This document shows, piece by piece, positions 1 through 7,408 of a stretch of DNA of 64,000 nt. The notes below the pieces were generated by a model. It saw nothing but the letters and a program-made list of their open reading frames with translations, did not search any database and was not told the DNA's origin. The stretch lies in assembly GCA_963730365.1 (NCBI GenBank), contig CAVSRM010000005.1, positions 496,001-560,000 of the forward strand, written 5' to 3'. The position numbers and the translations under genes were made by a program. Each line of letters opens with the position of its first letter. Within the stretch, counting starts at the first letter, position 1. This DNA comes from Fodinibacter sp963730365 (GTDB lineage: Bacteria > Actinomycetota > Actinomycetes > Actinomycetales > Dermatophilaceae).

Positions 1-60
1 CGCGACCCGCGCCCGGACCTCAAACCGCTCGACGCCGCCGCCACCGTCGCGTGGCACGCG

Positions 61-756
61 TCAGAACAGGCGGTGTTCGCTGTTGTCGATTCCCTTGAGG
101 TCGTCGTAGTCCAGGACGACGCACCGGATGCCGCGGTCCTCGGCCAGGGTCCGTGCCTGGGGCTTGATCGCCTGGGCCGCGAAGATGCCGGTGACCGGGG
201 CGAGGTGCGGGTCGCGGTTCATCAGCTCGAGGTAGCGCGTCAGCTGCTCGACGCCGTCGATGTCGCCGCGGCGCTTGATCTCGACCGCGACCGAGCCTCC
301 CGCGGCGTCCTTGCAGAGGATGTCGACGGGCCCGATCGGTGTCATGTACTCGCGTCGGGTCAGCGTCCACCCCTCGCCGAGCGTGGTGATGTGCTCGGCC
401 AGGAGCCGCTGCAAGTGCGCCTCGACCCCGTCCTTGACCAGCCCGGGGTCCACGCCGAGCGCGTGCGTGGAGTCGTGGTGCACCTCGTGCAGTCGAACCC
501 TGAGGCGATCCTCCGACTTCGCGTGCTGCACCACCCACACCGAGGTGACGCCGTCGGCCGTCTCGGTCTCGTCGGGCTCCAGCTCGGCCATGGCGCACGG
601 CGGCGACATCCAGTTGAGCGGTTTGTACGAACCGCCGTCGGAGTGCACGAGCACGGAGCCGTCGGCCTTGACGATCAGCAAGCGCTTCGCGAGGGGCAGG
701 TGGGCGGTGAGTCGCCCGTCGTAGTCGACGCTGCACGTCGCAATGACCATCCGCAC
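61..756 (-). CDS. nucS: Endonuclease NucS (mismatch-specific)
   Basis: NucS cuts both strands at mismatches and underlies non-canonical mismatch repair in actinobacteria lacking MutS/MutL. The 231-residue product has the usual family length. It opens with an MR-VIA-CSVDY-GRL-type N-terminus and carries the PD-(D/E)xK-like nuclease core GPVDILC followed by VEIKRR near residues 145-165. The extreme C-terminus (SEHRLF) fits the family's sliding-clamp-binding tail. The GTG start at 756 is chosen because it gives the family N-terminus, and a TAAGGT hexamer lies 8 nt upstream, suggesting a leaderless message. Nothing callable lies between its stop and the left window edge. Confidence 0.95.
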   Translation of the reverse strand: MRMVIATCSVDYDGRLTAHLPLAKRLLIVKADGSVLVHSDGGSYKPLNWMSPPCAMAELEPDETETADGVTSVWVVQHAKSEDRLRVRLHEVHHDSTHALGVDPGLVKDGVEAHLQRLLAEHITTLGEGWTLTRREYMTPIGPVDILCKDAAGGSVAVEIKRRGDIDGVEQLTRYLELMNRDPHLAPVTGIFAAQAIKPQARTLAEDRGIRCVVLDYDDLKGIDNSEHRLF

Positions 757-764
757 GAGGAGCC

Positions 765-770
765 ACCTTA
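765..770 (-). promoter_or_regulatory. Putative -10 of nucS (leaderless)
   Basis: TAAGGT on the minus strand, 8 nt before the nucS GTG, with no purine-rich ribosome site between. The position fits a -10 element firing at the start codon. No convincing -35 is visible. Confidence 0.4.
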
Positions 771-840
771 CCGATGACCGCGGTCGAACCAGTTGCCGAC
801 CGGGGGCCTGCTACCGCACACTGAAGGAGAGGTGAGGCCG

Positions 841-1263
841 ATGTGGGCAACTCTGCTCTGGGTGTCCCTCCTCGCCGTGCCCGGACTCTGGTTCGTGGGC
901 CAGAGCGAGGCCCTCAAGTGGCTCTCCGAGGGCGAGACGCCCAAGGCGCTTCGGCCCGTGGCGCGTGCCCTTCGCCGAGCCCAGCAGGACCTGGGCTTCG
1001 GCTCGCGCGTCGAGGAGCCGCTCCCCAACATCCTGCTCACGCTCGAGCTGCGGCGTCTTGCCGCCGAGGTCCAGAAGGCCGAGGAGAGCCAGCAACCCCA
1101 CCGGGCCGCTCGACGGGCAGCGGCGCTGGCCGCCTACGACCGGGTCCTCGTAGAGCTGTGCGAGGGCGCCGACGTCCCGACCACCTCGGGGCTGCCCCCG
1201 TTGTCGGCACGGCACCGCCTCGAGCTCGAGACCGGACTGGTCTCCTCGGGTCTCGACTGGTGA
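841..1263 (+). CDS. Small membrane-anchored protein of unknown function
   Basis: This 140-residue product is not assigned to a family. It starts with one hydrophobic segment (WATLLWVSLLAVPGLWFVG, about residues 2-20), then a charged, helix-prone region rich in Arg, Ala and Glu. That suggests an N-terminal membrane anchor with a cytoplasmic tail. The ATG at 841 is preferred over upstream in-frame codons because GAAGGAGAG lies about 11 nt upstream. It sits downstream of and divergent from nucS, where mycobacteria also carry an uncharacterised gene, so positional conservation is possible but untested. Confidence 0.7.
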   Translation: MWATLLWVSLLAVPGLWFVGQSEALKWLSEGETPKALRPVARALRRAQQDLGFGSRVEEPLPNILLTLELRRLAAEVQKAEESQQPHRAARRAAALAAYDRVLVELCEGADVPTTSGLPPLSARHRLELETGLVSSGLDW

Positions 1264-1362
1264 CCCGCTGCAGGCCCTCTCTGGTCTGCCACGCTCCGGG
1301 GTAAGAATCGTCACGCTCGTTGGGCCTCGTCGTCGCTGACGCGCTCTGCAAGGATCGAGCGC

Positions 1363-3141
1363 ATGACGCGTGACTTCACCAGTGTGGGTGTGATCGGACT
1401 CGGGACGATGGGCGCGGGGATCGTCGAGGTCTTCGCCCGCAACGGAATCGACGTGTTCGCCGTCGATGTCGACGAGGCGGGGCTGGAGCACGGCGCGGCG
1501 GTACTGGCCGGCAGCACCAGCCGGGCGCTGGCCCGAGGCAAGATGACCCAGGACGAGCACGACGCGCTGCACGCGCGGGTGACCTACGCGACCGACCTCG
1601 GCGAGCTCGCCGGGTGCCAGCTCGTGGTGGAGGCGGTGCCCGAGAACCTCGCGTTGAAGAAGGAGCTGTTCGGCAAGCTCGACGAGATCGTCGCCCCCGA
1701 CGCCGTCCTCGCGACGAACACCTCCTCGCTGCCGGTGACCGAGATCGCCGTGGCGACGTCCAACCCGAAGCGTGTCGTCGGGATGCACTTCTTCAACCCG
1801 GCCCCCGTTCAGCAGTTCGTCGAGGTCATCCGCACGGTGATCACCGCGGACGACGTCTTCGAGGACGTCAAGGGGCTGGCGGACCGCCTCGGGAAGAAGC
1901 CGGTCGTCGTGGGCGACAAGGCCGGGTTCATCGCCAACGCCCTGCTCTTCGGCTACCTCAACCACGCCGTCTCCATGTACGAGAGCCGCTACGCCACCCG
2001 CGAGGACCTCGACGCCGCCATGCGCTTCGGCTGCGGCTACCCGATGGGCCCGCTGCAGCTGCTCGACCTCATCGGCCTCGACACGGCGTACGAGATCCTC
2101 GACACGATGTACCGGCAGGGCCGGGACCGCCTGCACGCCCCCAGCCCGATCATCAAGCAGATGGTGAGCGCGGGCCTGCTCGGCCGAAAGAGTGGCCGGG
2201 GCTTCTACACCTATGCCGAACCGGGCTCGCCCGAGGTGGTCCCCGACGCCCAGACGCCCTCGGGCGGGCTCCCCGGCGGGGTCGAGGCCAGGTCGATCAC
2301 GTCGGTCGGGGTCGTCGGGTCCGGCACGATGGCCACCGGGATCGTCGAGGTGTTCGCCAAAGCCGGGATCGACGTCACCTACGTCGCCCGTACCGAGGAC
2401 AAGGTCGCCGGGGTCCGGGCGTCCATCGAGCGCAACCTCGCCCGGGCGGTCGAGAAGGGCCGGATGAGCGCGGAGGACGCCGAGGCAACGGTGGGCCGGC
2501 TCACCGGCTCGACGTCCCGCGAGGACCTGGCTCACGCCGACCTCGTCGTGGAGGCGATCGCCGAGGACCTCGAGGTCAAGCAGGACCTCTTCCGCGACCT
2601 CGACCGGATCTGCAAGGCCGGCGCCGTCCTGGCGACGACGACGTCCTCGCTCCCGATCATCGACTGCGCCAAGGTCACCTCGCGTCCGCAGGACGTCGTC
2701 GGACTGCACTTCTTCAACCCGGCCCAGGTGATGAAGCTCGTCGAGGTCGTCCACACCGTCGCGACGGCTCCGGACGTGGTGGCCACGGCTCAGTCCGTGT
2801 GCACCCGACTCCGCAAGGTCGCCGTGATCTGCGGTGACCGGTCCGGGTTCATCGTCAACGCGCTGCTCTTCCCCTACCTCAACGACGCGGTCCGGATGCT
2901 CGAGGCCAACTACGCCTCGGCCGACGACATCGACACGGCGATGAAGACCGGCTGTGGGCTTCCCATGGGCCCGTTCGAGCTGCTGGACGTCGTCGGGCTG
3001 GACGTGTCGCTGGCGATCGAGCGCGAGCTGTACGTCGAGTTCCGCGAGCCGGGCTTCGCTCCGGCGCCGCTCCTGGAGCACCTGGTCACGGCCGGCTACC
3101 TCGGGCGCAAGTCCGGGCGAGGCTTCCGCACCCACGCCTGA
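1363..3141 (+). CDS. Tandem-duplicated 3-hydroxyacyl-CoA dehydrogenase
   Basis: It is predicted to oxidise 3-hydroxyacyl-CoA (3-hydroxybutyryl-CoA type) with NAD(P)+. The 592-residue protein is two complete FadB2/Hbd-type dehydrogenases fused head to tail by a short linker at about residues 285-310. Copy 1 has the Rossmann motif GLGTMGAG (12-19), HFFNPAP with catalytic His142 and Glu154, and a C-terminal GLLGRKSGRGFYTY. Copy 2 has GSGTMATG (about 320), HFFNPAQ with His449 and Glu461, and GYLGRKSGRGF. Both therefore keep the catalytic His-Glu pair. Canonical Hbd is about 285 residues and acts as a dimer, so the fusion could be an internal pseudo-dimer. An AAGGA stretch lies 8 nt before the ATG. 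Physiological substrate is unknown; butanoate or poly-hydroxybutyrate turnover fits the neighbouring acyl-CoA genes. Confidence 0.9.
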   Translation: MTRDFTSVGVIGLGTMGAGIVEVFARNGIDVFAVDVDEAGLEHGAAVLAGSTSRALARGKMTQDEHDALHARVTYATDLGELAGCQLVVEAVPENLALKKELFGKLDEIVAPDAVLATNTSSLPVTEIAVATSNPKRVVGMHFFNPAPVQQFVEVIRTVITADDVFEDVKGLADRLGKKPVVVGDKAGFIANALLFGYLNHAVSMYESRYATREDLDAAMRFGCGYPMGPLQLLDLIGLDTAYEILDTMYRQGRDRLHAPSPIIKQMVSAGLLGRKSGRGFYTYAEPGSPEVVPDAQTPSGGLPGGVEARSITSVGVVGSGTMATGIVEVFAKAGIDVTYVARTEDKVAGVRASIERNLARAVEKGRMSAEDAEATVGRLTGSTSREDLAHADLVVEAIAEDLEVKQDLFRDLDRICKAGAVLATTTSSLPIIDCAKVTSRPQDVVGLHFFNPAQVMKLVEVVHTVATAPDVVATAQSVCTRLRKVAVICGDRSGFIVNALLFPYLNDAVRMLEANYASADDIDTAMKTGCGLPMGPFELLDVVGLDVSLAIERELYVEFREPGFAPAPLLEHLVTAGYLGRKSGRGFRTHA

Positions 3142-3152
3142 CCGGCATCCAC

Positions 3153-3219
3153 CCCGTCGAGTGAACAGAACACGCCGTCTGCGCGCGAGCCACACGGCGT
3201 GTTCTGTTCACTCGACGGG
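3153..3219. repeat. 26-bp-arm inverted repeat, copy 1
   Basis: The left arm (3153-3178, beginning CCCGTCGAGTGAACAGAA) and right arm (3194-3219) are perfect reverse complements over 26 bp, with a 15-nt loop. A near-identical element lies at 55236-55303; the left arms match at all 26 positions. It starts 12 nt after the hydroxyacyl-CoA dehydrogenase stop and ends just before the next gene's -10. It could act as a terminator without a U-tract, a REP-like or MITE-like element, or a protein-binding palindrome. Confidence 0.9.
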
Positions 3220-3223
3220 TGGG

Positions 3224-3229
3224 TAGGGT
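3224..3229 (+). promoter_or_regulatory. Putative -10 of the FAD oxidoreductase gene (leaderless)
   Basis: TAGGGT lies 6 nt before the GTG start at 3236, directly after the inverted repeat. No Shine-Dalgarno is present, so a leaderless transcript is likely. Confidence 0.45.
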
Positions 3230-3235
3230 CGCCGG

Positions 3236-5707
3236 GTGAGAACCGGAGCGTCCCTGCCCGAGCGTGCGCGGGTCGTCATCATCGGTGGTGGGGTCATCGG
3301 TACGTCCATCGCGTACCACCTCGCCCACGCGGGGTGGACCGACGTGCTCCTCCTCGAGCGCGACCGGCTCACCAGCGGCACCACGTGGCACGCCGCCGGG
3401 CTGATGACGTGTTTCGGCAGCACGAGTGAGACGAGCACGGGTCTGCGCCTGTACTCGCGCGACCTCTACGGGCGGCTCGAGGCCGAGACGGGGATGGCGA
3501 CCGGGTTCCGGCCGGTCGGGCTCATCGAGGCGGCCGCCGACGCCGACCGGCTCGAGGAGTATCGCCGGGTCGCCGCCTTCCAGCGCCACCACGGGCTGGA
3601 GGTCCACGAGATCGGCCCGCGGGAGATGTCCGACCTCTTCCCCCTCGCCCGCACCGACGACCTGCTCGCGGGGTTCCACGTTCCGGGCGACGGGCGGGTC
3701 AACCCCGTGGACCTGACGATGAGCCTGGCGAAGGGTGCCCGCACCCTCGGCGTGCGGGTGGTCGAGGGGGTGTCCGTCACGCAGGTCATCACGCGGAAGC
3801 GAGGCCTGGTCGACGGGGCGACCGGGGTCCGCACAGACCAGGGCGACATCGAGTGCGAGATCGTCATCAACTGTGCCGGCATGTGGGCTCGCGAGCTGGC
3901 CGCGCGCAACGGCGTCATGGTGCCCAACCAGGCGGCCGAGCACTACTACCTCGTGACCGAGCCGATCGACGGCATGAGCCCGGACGCCCCGGTGTTCGAG
4001 GACCCCGCCGCCCACGGCTACTACCGGGAGGAGGGTGGCGGCATGATGGTCGGCCTCTTCGAGCCCAGGGCCGCGGCGTGGCGGGTCGACGGCATCCCGA
4101 GCGACTTCTCCTTCGGTCAGATCCCGCCGGACTGGGACCGGATGGGCCCCTTCGTCGAGAAGGCGATCTCCCGGGTCCCCGTCGTCGAGACGGTCGGCAT
4201 CCGGACGTTCTTCTGCGGCCCCGAGTCCTTCACCCCGGATCTCGTCCCCGCGGTCGGTGAGGCCCCCGGCATCCACGGCTACTTCGTCTGCGCAGGCCTC
4301 AACTCGGTCGGCATTCTCTCGGCCGGTGGGCTCGGACGCATCGTCGCGCACTGGGTGAGCACCGGCCGGCCCGACGTCGACGTGACCGGTATCGACGTCT
4401 CGCGCTTCCGCGAGTGGCAGCTCCACCCGCGCCACCGAGCCGAGCGCACCGCCGAGATCCTCGGCACGGTGTATGCCGCACACCCGCCTGGCGTCCAGCT
4501 CACCTCTGCGCGAGGAGCATTCCGCTCGCCCGTGCATGACCGCATGGTCGCGGCAGGCGCCTTCCTGCGCGACGTGTCGGGCTGGGAGTCGGCCGACTGG
4601 TATGCCGGACCCGGCACCACCCCGTCGGCCACCCCGGGGTGGGGTCATCACCCCTGGTTCGAGCACTGGGAGTCCGAGCACCGTGCGGTGCGCGAGGGCG
4701 TGGGGCTGATGGACATGTCCTTCATGGCCACCTTCGACGTCAGCGGTCCCGACGCCGCCGGAGTCCTCGACCGGCTGAGTGCCGGAGCCGTCGACGGCGC
4801 CGACGGCGTCATCACGTACACCCAGTGGCTCGGGGAGGACGGGGGGATCGACGCGGACCTCACCGTGACCAAGCTGGCCCCGGACCACTTCGTCGTGATC
4901 GCCTCCGACACCGCACACGGGCCCGTGGAGGGCCTCCTGCGACGCGGCGTCGGGGAGGCGGACGTGACGGTCGTCGACGTCACCGAGCGCCGCGCCCAGC
5001 TCAACGTCCAGGGTCCGCGCTCGCGCGAGGTGCTGGCAGCGCTCGCGACGGGCACCGACTTCTCGACGGGGGCGTTCCCGTTCCGGGCTGCGCGGTGGGT
5101 CGACATCGACGGGGTCGAGGTGCTGTGCGTGCGGATCACCTACCTGGGCGAGCTCGGCTACGAGCTGACGGTGCCGGCGGCCGACGGGGAGCGGGTGTGG
5201 GACCGCCTCATGGAGGCCGGCGCCGAGCACGGCATCCGGCCGGTGGGCCTCAAGGCGCTCTCCAGCCTGCGCATGGAGAAGGCCTACCGCGACCACGGGC
5301 ACGACATCGACAACACCGACGACGTCTACGGTGTCGGGCTCGGCTTCGCCGTCGCCCTGGACAAGCCGGGGGGCTTCGTGGGCCTCGAGGCCACTCGCGC
5401 GGCGAAGGAGCGGGGGACGCCGCACCAGCGACTGGTCCAGGTCCTGCTGGAGGACCCGGAGCCGTTGCTCTTCCACGCCGAGCCCGTGCTGCGCGACGGG
5501 GTCGTCGTGGGAACGGTGCGGTCGGCGTCGTACGGCTGGACCCTGGGCGGCGCGGTGGGGCTGGCCTTCGTCGGGCACGGGGCTCCGGTGACCCCGCAGT
5601 GGCTGGAGGAGGGTGCCTGGGAGGTCGACGTGGCGGGTCGGCGCCACAGCGCCACGGTCTCCCTCCGCCCGATGTACGACCCGCGCAGCACCCGCGTGAC
5701 TGCGTGA
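3236..5707 (+). CDS. FAD-dependent sarcosine/dimethylglycine dehydrogenase-like protein with GcvT domains
   Basis: It likely demethylates a secondary or tertiary amine such as sarcosine or dimethylglycine, passing the methyl group to tetrahydrofolate. The 823-residue protein combines an N-terminal DAO-type FAD domain (VVIIGGGVIG, residues 13-22) with a C-terminal GcvT-like folate-binding half (from about residue 430, including YLGELGYEL and GLKALSSLRMEKAYRDHGHD). TSGTTWHAAGL places His52 where mitochondrial dimethylglycine and sarcosine dehydrogenases attach FAD covalently. Length and order match that family. GTG 3236 is the only start preserving the FAD motif spacing, and is leaderless-like. 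No choline or betaine genes are adjacent, so the exact substrate is unresolved. Confidence 0.85.
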   Translation: MRTGASLPERARVVIIGGGVIGTSIAYHLAHAGWTDVLLLERDRLTSGTTWHAAGLMTCFGSTSETSTGLRLYSRDLYGRLEAETGMATGFRPVGLIEAAADADRLEEYRRVAAFQRHHGLEVHEIGPREMSDLFPLARTDDLLAGFHVPGDGRVNPVDLTMSLAKGARTLGVRVVEGVSVTQVITRKRGLVDGATGVRTDQGDIECEIVINCAGMWARELAARNGVMVPNQAAEHYYLVTEPIDGMSPDAPVFEDPAAHGYYREEGGGMMVGLFEPRAAAWRVDGIPSDFSFGQIPPDWDRMGPFVEKAISRVPVVETVGIRTFFCGPESFTPDLVPAVGEAPGIHGYFVCAGLNSVGILSAGGLGRIVAHWVSTGRPDVDVTGIDVSRFREWQLHPRHRAERTAEILGTVYAAHPPGVQLTSARGAFRSPVHDRMVAAGAFLRDVSGWESADWYAGPGTTPSATPGWGHHPWFEHWESEHRAVREGVGLMDMSFMATFDVSGPDAAGVLDRLSAGAVDGADGVITYTQWLGEDGGIDADLTVTKLAPDHFVVIASDTAHGPVEGLLRRGVGEADVTVVDVTERRAQLNVQGPRSREVLAALATGTDFSTGAFPFRAARWVDIDGVEVLCVRITYLGELGYELTVPAADGERVWDRLMEAGAEHGIRPVGLKALSSLRMEKAYRDHGHDIDNTDDVYGVGLGFAVALDKPGGFVGLEATRAAKERGTPHQRLVQVLLEDPEPLLFHAEPVLRDGVVVGTVRSASYGWTLGGAVGLAFVGHGAPVTPQWLEEGAWEVDVAGRRHSATVSLRPMYDPRSTRVTA

Positions 5708-5762
5708 CCGACTGACCACCTCGCCGCTCGGCCCGTCGGGCGACGTCTGGGAAGATGTGCCT

Positions 5763-6044
5763 ATGCCCCGTGCCAACCGTCGACGCCGCGACCTCGAGGT
5801 CAGGCCGCTCAGTGCGAGCGGGGAGGTGGCCACCGAGACGTACGACGGGCGACCGTGGTCGGTGAGGCGGTTGAGCGGCACGTCCTCCACGCGTGAGTAC
5901 CGCTGCCCCGGATGCCACCACGGCATCGCGGTCGGGACCCCGCACGTGGTCGCCTGGCCCGCGGAGGGAGTGGGCGGGATCGACCAGCGCCGCCATTGGC
6001 ACACGCGGTGCTGGTCCAGCCGACATGCGACGCCCGGTCGCTGA
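5763..6044 (+). CDS. Small CxxC/HxHxxC protein, probable metal-binding
   Basis: This 93-residue hypothetical protein has a basic N-terminus (PRANRRRRDLEVRP) and a compact motif set CPGCHHGI ... HWHTRCW. That arrangement could bind zinc. Homologues with this pattern are common in actinobacteria and are often labelled ATP/GTP-binding without evidence. ATG 5763 is preferred to GTG 5757 because GAAGAT lies 6 nt upstream as a possible leaderless -10. It faces the convergent permease gene with only a 9-nt gap. Function unknown. Confidence 0.7.
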   Translation: MPRANRRRRDLEVRPLSASGEVATETYDGRPWSVRRLSGTSSTREYRCPGCHHGIAVGTPHVVAWPAEGVGGIDQRRHWHTRCWSSRHATPGR

Positions 6045-6053
6045 CCGACGGGG

Positions 6054-7361
6054 TCAGTGGGCGCGCTGCCGCGGAACGAGTACCTCCTCGTAGAGCAGCA
6101 GCAGGCCGGCGGCCACCGGGATGGCGAGCAGGGCCCCCAGCACGCCGAGCACGGCACCGCCGGCGAGGGCCGCGACGACGGTCACCGGCCCGGGAACCGA
6201 CACGGTGCGCTGCATGACGCGCGGGGCGACGATGTAGTTCTCGAACTGCTGGTAGACGATCGAGTAGACGATGACGATGAGCGCCTTGCGTGGCTCGTCG
6301 AAGAACGCCACGGCGGTGACGATCACGGCGCCGAGGGTGGCGCCGATCATCGGGATCAGGCCGAGGAGGCCGACGATGACCGCCAGCACCGCGGCATACG
6401 GCACTCCGACGATCAGCATCATGACGTAGGACAGCAGGGCGTTGAGCGACGCGATGGCGACCTGACCGATCGCGTAGGACCCCACCCGCCGGAAGATCTC
6501 CTCCGAGAGCGAGATCACCCGGGGCCGGCGGCTGGCCGGGACGATGGCGTAGGCGGCCTGCTTGATGCGCGGCAGGCTGGCGAGGAAGTACAGGGTGAGC
6601 ACGAGTACCGTGAAGACCTGGAACACGCCGTTGAGCACCGCCCGCCCGGCTCCCAGCAGGCCTCCGAGGACGTTCTCGAGGAAGGTCTGGTCGGTCATCC
6701 TCGCTGACAGCTCCTGTTGGACCCGGTCGACGATGTCGTAGCTCTTGTCGAGCTCCTGCACCCAGCGGGTATCGAGGAGGTCCTGCACGTACCCGGGTGT
6801 CTGCTGGGCCAGGTCGGTGCCCTGGATGACGACGGGCGGGATGACGAGCGCCCCGATGACGACGAAGACCACCAGCAGGCCGGCGAAGACGACGGCGACA
6901 GAGAGCGCACGCCGCACGCCCCGCCCGACGAGGGTCTCCACGATGGGGCTCAGGGCCAGGGTGAGGAAGAAGGACACCACGAGGATCGTCATGGTGGTGG
7001 TCAGGCGACCCACCAGGCCCCACAGGCCGATCGCGAGCAGTGCCCCGGTCGCCCCGAAGAAGCCGAGGTAGAACGGCGAGTGCCGGTTGAGGGGCTGCCC
7101 GACCATGCCGTAGGGCGCGACCGGCACGCTGCCCGCCCCCGCTCCGGTGGGTGGCAGGGCGGGCGGGGTGCGCACCCCGCCCGCCCCGACCTCGTCCCCG
7201 GCTCCCGGGGCGGCGCCGGCCCCTCCGGAGACGGCGCCCTGCTCGACGTCCTCCTCGAGGCTCTCCTGGGCGATCCGGTTGCTCTCCTCGAGCGCCTCGA
7301 GCTGCCGTCGCCGGAACTCACCCCACCGTGTCACTGGTGACCACACGCTCGACAGCCTCAC
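6054..7361 (-). CDS. AI-2E family transporter
   Basis: A polytopic permease of the AI-2E/PerM family, whose members export small molecules or act in Na+/H+ exchange; the substrate cannot be read from sequence. The 435-residue product has a cytoplasmic N-terminal extension rich in Glu, Gly and Ala (about residues 20-80), then roughly eight membrane segments. The family core includes VGVPYAAVLAVIVGLLGLIP with the GLIPMIGATLG turn and a terminal EEVLVPRQ. GTG 7361 has GGAGG 6 nt upstream and TAGGGT (7380-7385) as a likely -10, giving a short leader. It is transcribed away from crotonyl-CoA reductase's end with a 47-nt gap. Confidence 0.88.
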   Translation of the reverse strand: MRLSSVWSPVTRWGEFRRRQLEALEESNRIAQESLEEDVEQGAVSGGAGAAPGAGDEVGAGGVRTPPALPPTGAGAGSVPVAPYGMVGQPLNRHSPFYLGFFGATGALLAIGLWGLVGRLTTTMTILVVSFFLTLALSPIVETLVGRGVRRALSVAVVFAGLLVVFVVIGALVIPPVVIQGTDLAQQTPGYVQDLLDTRWVQELDKSYDIVDRVQQELSARMTDQTFLENVLGGLLGAGRAVLNGVFQVFTVLVLTLYFLASLPRIKQAAYAIVPASRRPRVISLSEEIFRRVGSYAIGQVAIASLNALLSYVMMLIVGVPYAAVLAVIVGLLGLIPMIGATLGAVIVTAVAFFDEPRKALIVIVYSIVYQQFENYIVAPRVMQRTVSVPGPVTVVAALAGGAVLGVLGALLAIPVAAGLLLLYEEVLVPRQRAH

Positions 7362-7408
7362 CTCGCACCTCCGCGGCTCACCCTAGTGGCGGGGGAGCCG
7401 GGGCAGGC

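Noticed and set aside
1..60. A gene entering or leaving the left edge
   Set aside because: Sixty bases are open in more than one frame without a recognisable motif or ribosome site.
811..3195. Long minus-strand open frame opposite the tandem dehydrogenase
   Set aside because: Asp/Arg/Val-rich composition with no motifs, and the plus strand encodes a clear two-domain enzyme.
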